Assembly (NCBI RefSeq): GCF_900142755.1
Contig: NZ_FRCA01000005.1
Coordinates: 124,001 to 188,000, forward strand
DNA: 64,000 nt
Source: Halomonas cupida
GTDB taxonomy: Bacteria > Pseudomonadota > Gammaproteobacteria > Pseudomonadales > Halomonadaceae
Direction of reading: 5' to 3'
The translations under genes and the position numbers were made by a program. How positions within the stretch are numbered: position 1 is the stretch's first letter; each line of letters opens with the position of its first letter. Positions 1-8,415 of the stretch are shown here, in pieces. The notes beneath the pieces are model-generated. The model saw only the letters and a list, made by a program, of their open reading frames with translations, was not told the origin of the DNA and ran no database searches.

Positions 1-181
1 AATCGCCCGAGTCGACTTCAACGCTCTGGAAGTAGGATCCGCATTCCTGCGCCGACGGCTCATCCAGCACCACCTCCGCCATCCTGCTGGCTGAATTCAG
101 ATCGTCATGAGCGCAGCCTGACGCTGCAAGTGCAACTCCCAGTACGAGTACCGGGAGCTGAATAAGACCTTGCCAACGCAT
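1..181 (-). CDS. Lipoprotein, N-terminal part only (runs off the window)
   Basis: The first 60 codons are visible; the gene continues beyond position 1. The peptide begins MRWQGLIQLPVLVLGVA and has a lipobox LAASGC, so the mature protein should start at Cys23 and be anchored in a membrane through a lipid. After the Cys come about 37 polar residues with no recognisable domain. The start is supported by GGAGAG seven bases upstream of ATG. The function is unknown. It lies on the same strand as the flagellar genes but is separated from flgL by about 470 bp. Confidence 0.65.
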   Translation of the reverse strand, partial: MRWQGLIQLPVLVLGVALAASGCAHDDLNSASRMAEVVLDEPSAQECGSYFQSVEVDSGD

Positions 182-357
182 CGTCACTCTCCTTGAACAA
201 GCTACCGAGCTTCACGAGCAGGAAGTCCCGGTCAGGAGAGACGAATTATGCTGGATTGAGCCTCAGGGAAATATGCGCCATGTCATATCGAGGCCGAAAA
301 TCAGGCACCGTAAATACGGGTTACCAACGTGGTCAGGCAACACCTCGGTCGTGCCGA

Positions 358-459
358 CTACAAGGTTGTGTGTAGAGAAATACGAACCACTGCTATCAAC
401 ATCACAACTCCTCCCGCCATTGCCAGGACAAGCGCCAGATGCCACATGATCTTGTTCAT
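358..459 (-). CDS. Possible 33-residue membrane peptide
   Basis: A short frame encodes MNKIMWHLALVLAMAGG followed by VVMLIAVVRISLHTTL and a TAG stop: one hydrophobic span of about 20 residues with a basic end, as in single-pass small membrane proteins. An exact AGGAGG lies ten bases before the ATG, the best Shine-Dalgarno in the region, and it sits in the loop of a 7-bp hairpin (464-482). No family is recognised. The main reason for doubt is size: a 34-codon frame can occur by chance, and an overlapping 105-codon frame covers the same DNA. The hydrophobic composition and strong ribosome site favour this one. Confidence 0.4.
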   Translation of the reverse strand: MNKIMWHLALVLAMAGGVVMLIAVVRISLHTTL

Positions 460-463
460 TGAT

Positions 464-572
464 GGGCGACCTCCTGTCGCCCCGAGGCTCATCCTGAGCA
501 ATACCTACCCACTTCACTTCCCGACCATGACACTCCCGGTACTCCACTCGATCTCCATACCGTGTTACCGGG
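464..572 (-). promoter_or_regulatory. Structured leader with GGA-loop hairpins before the small ORF
   Basis: Read on the minus strand, three stem-loops follow one another. The first is CCCGGTA/TACCGGG (535-572), with two GGA motifs in its loop. The second is GCTC-AGGAT-GAGC (487-499). The third is GGGCGAC-AGGAG-GTCGCCC (464-482), whose loop is the ribosome-binding site of the ORF at 358-459. GGA in a hairpin loop over a Shine-Dalgarno is the usual form of a CsrA/RsmA target. Regulation by CsrA is inference; the pairing is seen directly. Confidence 0.4.
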
Positions 573-609
573 AGGCGCATTCCGTTGCCGATGCGTTATA
601 GAGCGTTGT

Positions 610-655
610 CGAGAATCCATAGATCATGTTCGAGAATCTATAGCGAGAATCTATA
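610..655. repeat. Three near-identical 12-13 bp repeats downstream of flgL
   Basis: CGAGAATCCATAG (610-622), CGAGAATCTATAG (631-643) and CGAGAATCTATA (644-655) follow each other; the last two abut and run into the flgL stop codon region. No function is evident. Confidence 0.6.
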
Positions 656-1910
656 AATAATTGAACAGCGACATGTCGCGGATACCGATGAAGGCCTGCT
701 GAGCGGCCTGCATGCCCACCTGGCGCAGACTGTACTCGGCGATCGCCTGGTTGTAGTCAAGGTCGACGAGATCGGACATGGTCTGGGCGTAGTTGAGCTG
801 ACGATTGCCACTGACCGAATCGATCACATCCAGCTCGTTGAGGCGCGCGCCTACCGATGCCCGGGTGGTCAGCACATTGTCCAGTCCAGCATCGAATTCG
901 CGCATCACCGTGTTCAGGGTGTTCTTCATGCTCGCCTGTTCAGACGGTGTCTCGGCGGGGTTCTCCAGCACCGCCAGCGCCTTCTCGAAGGACTCGAACA
1001 GGTTGGTGTTCATCTCGCTGGCCGGCGCATAGGTGATGCTGTCGCCGTTGTGTGGCTCACCCTTGAGTTCCAGACGCAGCCCGCCTGCCTCTACCGAGGT
1101 TCCCTCGGGGTCATAGGGCTGATCATCCACCCCGATGCTCTGCCAATTGCCATCCTCGTCCTGCTGCTGGACGCTGTAGGTCGGGTTGCCATCATCATCG
1201 CTGCCGAACACCACCTGATAGCGCTGCCCATAGCCGGGATCGCTGTTGTCGATGACCTGGGGGCCCTTGAAGGTCACGCTGCCACTGTTGTCGGCCACCA
1301 CCTTGCCATCGGCATCAACCTTGCCCTGCTGCGCTACATAACCTGCGCCACTGGGCACGCTGAGGAAGATATCTTCACCGCTGTCGCCCACCGGCATCTC
1401 GCGGGAAGCATCGACACGCTGATGGCGAACGCGATCATCCCCCTGGTAGACCACCCCATCACCGGTATCGACAAAGGGGGCACTGCTGTCCTGATAGCCA
1501 CCGAACAGATAGCGCCCATTGCCGTCAGTGGCATTGGCCTGGCCCATCACGGTTTCGTAGATCCCGCGCAGCTCACTGGCAATCGACTGGCGATCAGCGT
1601 CGCTCAGGGTACCGTTGGATGCCTGCACCAGCAGTGCCTTGGCGCTGGAGATGGCATCACTGACACTGTTGAGGACGCTCTCCTCCTGGGACAGTGCATT
1701 ACGAGCCGAGACCCGTGCATCGGTGAATTGCTGAGTCACCGCCTGGGACTGGCCTACCGCCACTGCGCGGGATGCCGCCTGAGGATCGTCGGAAGGTGTC
1801 ACCACCCGACGGCCCGAGGCCAATTGTTGACTGAGGTGCATGAAGTCCGCCTGCTGACGGTTCATGGAACCAACGCTCTGCTCGAAAATGGTGACAGTAC
1901 TGATACGCAT
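651..1910 (-). CDS. flgL: Flagellar hook-filament junction protein FlgL (HAP3)
   Basis: FlgL forms, with FlgK, the adaptor between hook and filament and is exported by the flagellar type III apparatus. The 419-residue product starts MRISTVTIFEQSVGSMNRQQ and contains LASGRRVVTPSDDP, the flagellin-like N-terminal D0/D1 helix. It ends in the matching C-terminal helix (residues about 375-419, ending SLFNYL). The centre (about 150-310) is a variable surface domain, which makes it longer than the E. coli protein. It follows flgK by 17 bp and should be read from the sigma28 promoter before flgK. Confidence 0.95.
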   Translation of the reverse strand: MRISTVTIFEQSVGSMNRQQADFMHLSQQLASGRRVVTPSDDPQAASRAVAVGQSQAVTQQFTDARVSARNALSQEESVLNSVSDAISSAKALLVQASNGTLSDADRQSIASELRGIYETVMGQANATDGNGRYLFGGYQDSSAPFVDTGDGVVYQGDDRVRHQRVDASREMPVGDSGEDIFLSVPSGAGYVAQQGKVDADGKVVADNSGSVTFKGPQVIDNSDPGYGQRYQVVFGSDDDGNPTYSVQQQDEDGNWQSIGVDDQPYDPEGTSVEAGGLRLELKGEPHNGDSITYAPASEMNTNLFESFEKALAVLENPAETPSEQASMKNTLNTVMREFDAGLDNVLTTRASVGARLNELDVIDSVSGNRQLNYAQTMSDLVDLDYNQAIAEYSLRQVGMQAAQQAFIGIRDMSLFNYL

Positions 1911-1927
1911 GGTCGTATTCTCCGCAA

Positions 1928-3577
1928 TCAGGAACGCAGTCCAAGGATGGTATCGATCACCGAGGTCGCGGTGTCGATGATCCTGGCGTTGGCCTGGTAG
2001 TACTGCTGGTAACGAATCAGATTGGCCGCTTCCTCGTCGAGGTTGACCCCCGACTCGGACTGCTGCACGGCGCTGAGTTGATCGCTCAGCCCCTGTTGGG
2101 CGGCCAGGTTGACCTTGACGATATTGGTCTGATTGCCGACATCGCTGACCAGAGAGGCATAGGCCTGACTGAAGGTGGCGGTACCGCCGACCAGCAGTTG
2201 GTCCTGCAGCTTCTGCATGGCCAGGGCATTCTCGTTGTCGCCACTGCCGCTGCTCATGCCGGCGGCAATCTCATCGGGGTCGTTGATGGCATTTTCAAAG
2301 CTGCCCGCCGCACGCCGTACCGGCTGTACCTCGAAACTGTCACCATTCTCCAGCGCCGCCGTATCGGAGAAGGTCAGGCTGACACCACCAAAGCTCAGCT
2401 CGCCACTGTCAGCGTCGAAGCTCACTTCGCTGGCATCGAGCACTTCACCGGTATCCTTGCGGGTAATCTGGAAGGTCGGAGGGTTGGCGTTGGCATCCGT
2501 CACCTTGACGGTGTAGTCGGCAGCCTTCAGCGCGGCGATATTATCGTTGTCGAACGCGGCGCTGATCGTGGCACTGCCATTGTTACCATCATTGGAGAAC
2601 ACCCGCGGATTACCGATCTCGAAGAAGGTGCCACCCGCTTCTCCATCGAGATTGGTCCCCTGAGCATGCTGTTCGTTGAAGGCCACGGCCATGGAAACTG
2701 CTATCTGGCCGATCTGGTTCTGGGTACGGTCGAGGGTCTCGCTACGGAACTGCATCAGACCGCCGAGACTGCCGCCGGTAATCGCATCTTCCTCCAGTAC
2801 CTGCATGCCGCCACCGGGGTCACGATAGCCCAGCACCACACGTTGAGGATCATTGGGCGAGGACACCGCCTCGAGACGATAGGCTTCGGTACCGGACACC
2901 AGTGGTTGGCCACTGGGCAGAGTGATCTGATACGACTTGCCGTCCTGCACGGTCAGCTCGACATCCAGCCGCTCGCTCAGCTCATTGACCAACTGATCAC
3001 GCTGATCCAGCAGAGCATTGGGTGCTTCGCCATTACGTGCCCGCGCCAGCGCAATCTCACGGTTGAGCGATGCCACCTGCTGCGCTGTATTGTTGACCTG
3101 GCTGACTTCATCGCGAATCTGGCCATTGATGCCCTTCTGCATATCCTGCAGATAGCTGTCAAAGGCGCGGAACTGAGCGGACAGGGTATCGGAGGCCCCG
3201 ATGACGCCCTGGCGAGCGGCAGGATCAGACGGGGCGCCTGCAAGGTCTTCCAGCGACGAGAAGAAGTTTTGCATCAGCGGCGCCAGTCCCGCATCCTGAT
3301 CGGCCAGTAGGCTGTCGATCTGGTTGACCTGCGTCTGATAGGCCTCCAGCGCTGACGTGGAACTGGTTGCTGCGTTGAGCTGATCAGCAATATAGCGATT
3401 GAACTGACGCTGGATATCGTCAACCTGCACGCCCTGGGTACTGGCACTGCCCTCACCAAGGATGGTGATCTGACGGTTGTAGCCTGGCGTATAGACGTTA
3501 CTGATATTGTTGCTGGTGGTACTGAGGGCGTTCTGAGCCGCATTGAGGCCGCTCAGGCCGATGGAAAACATGCTCAT
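1928..3577 (-). CDS. flgK: Flagellar hook-associated protein 1 FlgK
   Basis: FlgK is the first hook-filament junction protein and is secreted after hook completion. The 549-residue product begins MSMFSIGLSGLNAAQNAL and has TTSNNISNVYTPGYNRQ, the N-terminal rod/hook signature with the ASNNI-type motif. The C-terminus (SGVNLDEEAANLIRYQQYYQANARI, broken here as SGVNLDEEAANLI then RYQQYYQANARI) is the conserved coiled-coil end of the family. Length is normal. flgK is separated from flgJ by a 137-bp gap with its own sigma28 promoter, so flgKL can be expressed as a late operon. Confidence 0.96.
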   Translation of the reverse strand: MSMFSIGLSGLNAAQNALSTTSNNISNVYTPGYNRQITILGEGSASTQGVQVDDIQRQFNRYIADQLNAATSSTSALEAYQTQVNQIDSLLADQDAGLAPLMQNFFSSLEDLAGAPSDPAARQGVIGASDTLSAQFRAFDSYLQDMQKGINGQIRDEVSQVNNTAQQVASLNREIALARARNGEAPNALLDQRDQLVNELSERLDVELTVQDGKSYQITLPSGQPLVSGTEAYRLEAVSSPNDPQRVVLGYRDPGGGMQVLEEDAITGGSLGGLMQFRSETLDRTQNQIGQIAVSMAVAFNEQHAQGTNLDGEAGGTFFEIGNPRVFSNDGNNGSATISAAFDNDNIAALKAADYTVKVTDANANPPTFQITRKDTGEVLDASEVSFDADSGELSFGGVSLTFSDTAALENGDSFEVQPVRRAAGSFENAINDPDEIAAGMSSGSGDNENALAMQKLQDQLLVGGTATFSQAYASLVSDVGNQTNIVKVNLAAQQGLSDQLSAVQQSESGVNLDEEAANLIRYQQYYQANARIIDTATSVIDTILGLRS

Positions 3578-3605
3578 TGGTGGATTCCTTTCGCAGATGT
3601 TTCTG

Positions 3606-3632
3606 TTATCGGCCAGGGCAAACTGATCTTTA
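3606..3632 (-). promoter_or_regulatory. Sigma28 (FliA) promoter for flgKL
   Basis: On the minus strand TAAAGATC (3625-3632), 11 bases, then GCCGATAA (3606-3613). The enterobacterial FliA consensus is TAAAGTTT-N11-GCCGATAA; the -10 matches fully and the -35 in six of eight positions. It lies just upstream of flgK. Confidence 0.85.
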
Positions 3633-3713
3633 GCTACGAGCTACGAGCTACGAGTCGCGAGCTTCGAGCTGTTCTGTGCCCCTTGCTGCTCGTCGCTCGC
3701 AGCTCGCGGCTCC
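3633..3713. repeat. Heptamer tandem repeat with inverted second arm
   Basis: GCTACGA occurs three times perfectly from 3633 to 3653, followed by two variants (GTCGCGA, GCTTCGA). From about 3685 a series of opposite-strand heptamers follows (GCTCGTC, GCTCGCA, GCTCGCG). The two arms are partly complementary. The repeat abuts the -35 box of the flgKL promoter. Related heptamer arrays occur at 24263-24290 and 37206-37349. Confidence 0.75.
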
Positions 3714-3714
3714 T

Positions 3715-4821
3715 TCAGAAAATGGTCGTCGGGTTGCGCAGGGTGTCGCGGCTGGCGACTGCCGTTGCACGGCTCTCGGTGGCACCCGACAACGGGCCCA
3801 TGGTATTCATCACCGCAATCAGCTTGGCGGCGTAGGCCGGGTCCGTGGCATAACCGCCACGCTGCAGCGCCTGGGCAGCGGCAGCGGCATCCGGTGCCGT
3901 GGTCACGCTGGCATAGCGCGGATTGCCACTGATCAGGCCAGCATAGTCAGTGAAGGCTTCCTCGAAGGAACCGTAGACCCGGAAGTCGTCCTCAACGCGA
4001 TAGCGCTGACCATTGACCACTTCATGGGTGGTAATGCGAGTGGTGGGGCCCTGCCAGGAAGCCCCCGCCTTGATACCGAACAGGTTGTAGCTGTTGCCCC
4101 CGCTCTGGGTGGCAATCTCGCGCCGTCCCCAGCCAGTCTCCAGTGCCGCCTGGGCAAGAATCAGCTCGGCAGGTACTCCGGAGGCGCGACTGGCCGCCCG
4201 AGCCGGCTCTCCCAACCGCGCCACGAACTCATGCACATGCACAGGCGCCTCACCGGCTTCGGCTCCGGCGATGCGTGAGCTGGCCTGCTGCTGGCTCATT
4301 CCCTCGGCAACCGCACCCAGTTCATCAAGGAAGGAATCCGGCACAGGCACTTCTGCAGTGTCGGGCAGATCATTGCGCAGAGCGTTATCCAATGGGCGTG
4401 GCGTGCCCCGTGGGATACCGGCGATCAGCTGTTCGACCTGGTCGGCCCTGGCACTGGCCTGGGGGGCTCCCAACTGCGATAGCAATTGATCGGCCAGACC
4501 AATGCCGCGGCTGGCCATGGTCTGCGACCATTGCTTGTCGAGCAGCGACTGATAGAACTGGCTCTCCCGTGAGTCGGTCAACCCAGAGCTCGGCGAGGCA
4601 TCGCGCATGCTCTTCATCATCATGTCGATGAACATCGCCTCGAACTGGCGCGCCGCCTCTTCCGCCGCCGCGCCCTCACCTTTATGGGCGCTGGTCTTGA
4701 GTCGCTGCAGCCCCTGCATATCGAGGGCAAAACCGGCGTGCCCAGTCGACCCCGTGGCCAGGGTGGCTCCGCTGAGGGCGCTCGCCGACAGACCGGAGCC
4801 CAGGCTATTCGACACACTCAT
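3715..4821 (-). CDS. flgJ: Flagellar rod assembly protein and muramidase FlgJ
   Basis: FlgJ caps the growing rod and cuts a hole in peptidoglycan. The 368-residue product has both halves. Residues about 50-118 are the rod-binding domain (ARQFEAMFIDMMMKSMRDAS). Residues about 195-345 are a glucosaminidase-type domain with ALETGWG at 226-232, the Glu228 there being the likely catalytic acid, and NSYNLFGIKA. The linker of about 75 residues is acidic and Pro-rich. The start codon overlaps the flgI stop by one base (TGATG), indicating coupled translation. Confidence 0.96.
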   Translation of the reverse strand: MSVSNSLGSGLSASALSGATLATGSTGHAGFALDMQGLQRLKTSAHKGEGAAAEEAARQFEAMFIDMMMKSMRDASPSSGLTDSRESQFYQSLLDKQWSQTMASRGIGLADQLLSQLGAPQASARADQVEQLIAGIPRGTPRPLDNALRNDLPDTAEVPVPDSFLDELGAVAEGMSQQQASSRIAGAEAGEAPVHVHEFVARLGEPARAASRASGVPAELILAQAALETGWGRREIATQSGGNSYNLFGIKAGASWQGPTTRITTHEVVNGQRYRVEDDFRVYGSFEEAFTDYAGLISGNPRYASVTTAPDAAAAAQALQRGGYATDPAYAAKLIAVMNTMGPLSGATESRATAVASRDTLRNPTTIF

Positions 4822-5957
4822 CAGATGATCTCCAGTTCCGCACGCAACGAGCCTGCTGCCTTGAGCGCCTCGAGAATCGACATCAGGTCATTGGGCGTGG
4901 CCCCCAGGGCATTGAGCGCATCGACAACATCCAGCAGGCTGGCGCCCTCCACGACATGCAGTGCTCCCTCTTCCTCATCGATGGAGATATCCGAGTCCGG
5001 TACCACTGTGGTTTCGCCATCACTGAACGGTGCCGGCTGACTGACTCCGAATGCGGTATCGATGGTGATCGACAGGTTGCCGTGTGCCACTGCAGCACGC
5101 CGCAAGGTAACCGCGCCATTGAGCACAATGGAGCCCGTCCGTGAATTGAGTACCACCCGTGCCGGAGCCGGCATCGGAGACACCTGAACACTCTCGACCC
5201 GCGCCATGAAGTTGACCCTGGAGTTGGCATTGGTCGGCCCATTAAGGGCAATCAACCCGCCATTGACCGCCGAGGCCACGGGAAAGGCGAACTCGGAATT
5301 GATGGCATCCACTACCCGCTGTGCAGTGCCGAAATCGGCATTGTCCAGCTGTAGCTCAAGCACTCCATCACGGTCGCCCAGCGCCAGCGGAACCGTCTGC
5401 TCAACCATGGCACCACCGGCGATGCGACCGCTGGCCTGGTGACTGGTCTGAACACTACTACCGGCGGACTGGGCACTGGCCCCGTTGATCAACATATTGC
5501 CCTGGGCCAGCGCATAGACATCGCCATCGGCACCCTTGAGCGGTGTCATCAGCAGGGTCCCGCCACGCAGGCTGCGCGCATTGCCCACCGAGGACACCAC
5601 TACATCGAGACGCTGGCCGGGGCGGGCAAAGGGCGGCATGTCAGCCGTGACCATCACCGCAGCAATATTGCGCAACTGCATGTTGGTGCCCGGTGGCACG
5701 GTGATCCCCAACTGCGACAGCATATTGTTGAGGCTCTGACCGGTGAACGGCGCCTGCATGGTCTGGTCACCAGTGCCATCCAGGCCCACCACCAGACCGT
5801 ATCCGACCAGTTGGTTGTCGCGCACCCCGGCGAAGGATGCCAGATCGCGCACCTGCTCCGCCCTGGCGAGCTGCGAGAACAGCATCAGAAAGACCAGCAA
5901 CACCAGCATGACCGAGCCGAGTACCAGAATGGGGCTTTGGTTGATCCGATTGCGCAT
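4821..5957 (-). CDS. flgI: Flagellar P-ring protein FlgI
   Basis: FlgI assembles the P-ring around the rod in the peptidoglycan layer. I place the start at MRNRINQSPILVLGS (378 residues), which opens a signal peptide ending FSQLARA before EQVRDLASFAGVRDNQLVGYG, the conserved beginning of mature FlgI; the frame is open further upstream but that part is not family-like. Other family blocks are GLDGTGDQT and GTLLMTPLKGADG. The C-terminus ends RAELEII. It lies between flgH (16 bp upstream) and flgJ (one-base overlap). Confidence 0.95.
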   Translation of the reverse strand: MRNRINQSPILVLGSVMLVLLVFLMLFSQLARAEQVRDLASFAGVRDNQLVGYGLVVGLDGTGDQTMQAPFTGQSLNNMLSQLGITVPPGTNMQLRNIAAVMVTADMPPFARPGQRLDVVVSSVGNARSLRGGTLLMTPLKGADGDVYALAQGNMLINGASAQSAGSSVQTSHQASGRIAGGAMVEQTVPLALGDRDGVLELQLDNADFGTAQRVVDAINSEFAFPVASAVNGGLIALNGPTNANSRVNFMARVESVQVSPMPAPARVVLNSRTGSIVLNGAVTLRRAAVAHGNLSITIDTAFGVSQPAPFSDGETTVVPDSDISIDEEEGALHVVEGASLLDVVDALNALGATPNDLMSILEALKAAGSLRAELEII

Positions 5958-5973
5958 GACGTACCCCAGAAGA

Positions 5974-6669
5974 TCAGAACGGTGAGATATTGAGGAAGAA
6001 GCGCTGCAGCCAGCCCATGTACTGCGCCTCATTGATATAGCCATCACCGACATACTCGATGCGCGCATCGGCCACCGCCGTGGACGGTACAGTGTTCAGA
6101 GCGGTGATAGTGCGCGGGTTGACGACCCCGCCGAAACGGATGAACTCGGTCCCCTGATTGATGGCAATCTGCTTCTCGCCACGCACACGCAAGTTACCGT
6201 TGTTCATCACCTCGACCACCGACACCGTGATGGTTCCAGTGAAGGTGTTGTTGGCCCGCGACCCTCCCCCACCTTCGAAATCACTGCTGCCCTCAAGCTC
6301 GAAGTTGTAGTCCACCAGATCCTCGAGGCCCTTGGGTGCCTGAGTCACGGTCAGACTGCTACCACCTTTACGGTCGGCATTGGAGTGAGAGTTCTTGCTG
6401 GCACTGACCTGTTCGTCGAGCACAATGGTCAGAATATCGCCTACATAGCGCGGCCGCCGATCCTCGAACAACGGCTGATAGCCGCGTGTCTTCTGGAAGA
6501 TCGAGCCATTGGGCAACGGCTCGGGACGATCAGCGATCACGATCTGCTCCTGCTCCCCCACCACCGATGCCTTGGGTATCTGGGCACAGCCTGCCAATGA
6601 CGACAGCACCATCACTCCCAGCAGAACCAGCCAACGGAAGGAGCGAAAGAATGGGGAACAAGCAGACAT
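5974..6669 (-). CDS. flgH: Flagellar L-ring lipoprotein FlgH
   Basis: FlgH forms the outer-membrane L-ring. The 231-residue precursor has a signal peptide and lipobox SSLAGCAQ, giving a lipidated Cys at residue 28. The mature part has the family blocks [36 protein letters not shown] and [10 protein letters not shown]. It ends FFLNISPF. Length is normal. A 166-bp gap with a stem-loop separates it from flgG. Confidence 0.95.
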   Translation of the reverse strand: MSACSPFFRSFRWLVLLGVMVLSSLAGCAQIPKASVVGEQEQIVIADRPEPLPNGSIFQKTRGYQPLFEDRRPRYVGDILTIVLDEQVSASKNSHSNADRKGGSSLTVTQAPKGLEDLVDYNFELEGSSDFEGGGGSRANNTFTGTITVSVVEVMNNGNLRVRGEKQIAINQGTEFIRFGGVVNPRTITALNTVPSTAVADARIEYVGDGYINEAQYMGWLQRFFLNISPF

Positions 6670-6789
6670 GAACGTCTCCGCAGCAATCCTGAGATCAGGA
6701 GTAGGTGGTCAAACATGAGTGAATTTTGAAGCAGCGATTGATCAAGAAACGTTGGAGAGAGGAGACATCAAGTGACGCTCCCGTCCCGA

Positions 6790-6831
6790 GGCCTGTCTGA
6801 AAAGTCGACGAGCGCAGGCACTTTTCAGGCC
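6790..6831. promoter_or_regulatory. Stem-loop between flgG and flgH
   Basis: CTGAAAAGT (6797-6805) pairs perfectly with ACTTTTCAG (6820-6828), and GGCC/GGCC flank it. There is no T-run on the minus strand, so it is more likely an RNA-processing or attenuating hairpin within the flg operon than a full terminator. The GGCACTTT core also occurs in the inverted repeats at 11538-11660. Confidence 0.55.
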
Positions 6832-6835
6832 GGGC

Positions 6836-7618
6836 CTATAGCTGTGCCAACCGCGCCAACATCTCATCACTGGTCTGCACCGCCTTGCTGTTGATCTCGT
6901 AGGCACGCTGGGTCTCGATCATGTTGACCATTTCCTCGACCACATTGACGTTGGAGGTCTCGACATAACCCTGCATCAGTCGGCCTGCACCATCCATGCC
7001 CGGCATGCCCATATTGGCCGGACCGGAAGAGGCGGTTTCCACATACAGATTGCCGCCGATGGACTGCAGGCCGGTGGGATTGATGAAGGTGCTCAGGGTG
7101 AGCTGACCGACTTCATTGGTAGCGCTGGTGCCCGGCTCCGTCACCGACACGATGCCATCCTCACCAACGCTCACCGACAGCGCGTTGTCAGGAATGATGA
7201 TCGCCGGCTCCACCGGATAACCATTGGCAGTGACCATCTGTCCATTCTCGTCGAGTTGGAAGCTGCCATCCCGGGTATAGGCGTAACTGCCGTCCGGCAT
7301 CACCACCTGGAAGAAGCCCTTGCCGTTGATCGCCAGATCCCGCGAGTTCTCGGTGGCCTGCAGACTACCTTGGGTATGCAGGCGCTCGGTAGCCACCGGA
7401 CGTACCCCGGTACCTACCTGCATCCCGGAGGGTAGGCGGTCCTGCACATTGTTCTGGGCGCCTGGCTGGCGCAGATTCTGATACAGCAGATCCTCGAACA
7501 CCGCCCGCGACTGCTTGAAGCCGTTGGTCGAGACGTTGGCAAGGTTGTTGGAAATCACATCCAGCTTGACCTGCTGGGATTCCAGACCGGTCTTGGCCGT
7601 CCACAGTGACTTGATCAT
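6836..7618 (-). CDS. flgG: Flagellar distal rod protein FlgG
   Basis: FlgG builds the distal rod. The 260-residue product has the N-terminal rod motif [19 protein letters not shown], the [16 protein letters not shown] block typical of FlgF/G/E, and the C-terminal [20 protein letters not shown] block. Length equals that of E. coli FlgG (260). It follows flgF by 13 bp and ends before a stem-loop that may reduce read-through to flgH. Confidence 0.97.
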   Translation of the reverse strand: MIKSLWTAKTGLESQQVKLDVISNNLANVSTNGFKQSRAVFEDLLYQNLRQPGAQNNVQDRLPSGMQVGTGVRPVATERLHTQGSLQATENSRDLAINGKGFFQVVMPDGSYAYTRDGSFQLDENGQMVTANGYPVEPAIIIPDNALSVSVGEDGIVSVTEPGTSATNEVGQLTLSTFINPTGLQSIGGNLYVETASSGPANMGMPGMDGAGRLMQGYVETSNVNVVEEMVNMIETQRAYEINSKAVQTSDEMLARLAQL

Positions 7619-7631
7619 CAGGGGTTCCTTA

Positions 7632-8387
7632 TCAGCTCAGCGACAGCAGGCTATTGGCCTGCTGGGCACTTTCGTCGGCGGTGGTGATCATGCGTGTCTG
7701 CAGCTCGTAACGTCGGGCCACATCGATCATCTGCACCATCGAGTCCACGGCGTTGACATTACTGCCTTCCAGCGCACCACTCACGATGCGCACCTGCTCC
7801 GAAGCAGGCAGTGGTGGGGCGTCGCCATTGGCACCGGCAGGCCCGCGAAACAGGCCATCGGCTCCACGCACCAGGCCGGCATCGCCGGGTTCGACCAGCT
7901 TGAGGCGCCCGATCTGGGCCAGCGCATCAGGCCCCTGACCCTTACCGATACCGCTGATGGTGCCGTCCGCGCCCATGAACAGCTCGGCCTCGAGAGGGAC
8001 CTGAATAGGGCCGCCTTCGCCGATCACCGGGCGGCCGTTGGACATCAACAGGCCATTGCCATCGACCTGCAGGTCGCCACGACGGGTATAGGCCTCGCTG
8101 CCATCCTCGGCCTGGACAGCGAGAAAGCCCTCGCCATCGATAGCCACATCGAGCGTGCGGCCCGTCCGCGTAATGGGGCCGGGAGTATAGTCCGAGCCCG
8201 GCGTCGAAGCTGCCACCGACACACGGGTATCCAGTCGCGCCTCGCCCTGCACCGGCACCGCCCGCATGGCGTGAAGCTGGGCGCGAAAGCCGGTGGTGGA
8301 GACATTGGCCAGGTTGTGGCTGACCACCGCCTGCTGTTCGAGGGTCTGGCTTGCACCACTCATCGCGGTATAGAGCAATCGATCCAT
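7632..8387 (-). CDS. flgF: Flagellar proximal rod protein FlgF
   Basis: FlgF is a proximal rod component. The 251-residue product starts [20 protein letters not shown] and has [30 protein letters not shown] and the C-terminal [20 protein letters not shown], the same architecture as FlgG but shorter and with the FlgF-type start. It is encoded between flgE and flgG in the standard order. Confidence 0.96.
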   Translation of the reverse strand: MDRLLYTAMSGASQTLEQQAVVSHNLANVSTTGFRAQLHAMRAVPVQGEARLDTRVSVAASTPGSDYTPGPITRTGRTLDVAIDGEGFLAVQAEDGSEAYTRRGDLQVDGNGLLMSNGRPVIGEGGPIQVPLEAELFMGADGTISGIGKGQGPDALAQIGRLKLVEPGDAGLVRGADGLFRGPAGANGDAPPLPASEQVRIVSGALEGSNVNAVDSMVQMIDVARRYELQTRMITTADESAQQANSLLSLS

Positions 8388-8415
8388 GGCTCGGGCATCC
8401 TCAAGTCATCAGTGA

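Noticed and set aside
263..580. A 105-codon minus-strand frame across the small-ORF region
   Set aside because: It has no family-like sequence and no ribosome site as good as that of the overlapping 33-codon frame, and it runs through the hairpins; I judged it a chance frame.
1050..3310. Long plus-strand frames opposite flgL and flgK (316 and 410 codons)
   Set aside because: They are antisense shadows of clearly conserved genes in high-GC DNA, with no recognisable domains.
3633..3713. CRISPR array
   Set aside because: The repeat unit is only 7 bp with no spacers; it is a simple tandem repeat.
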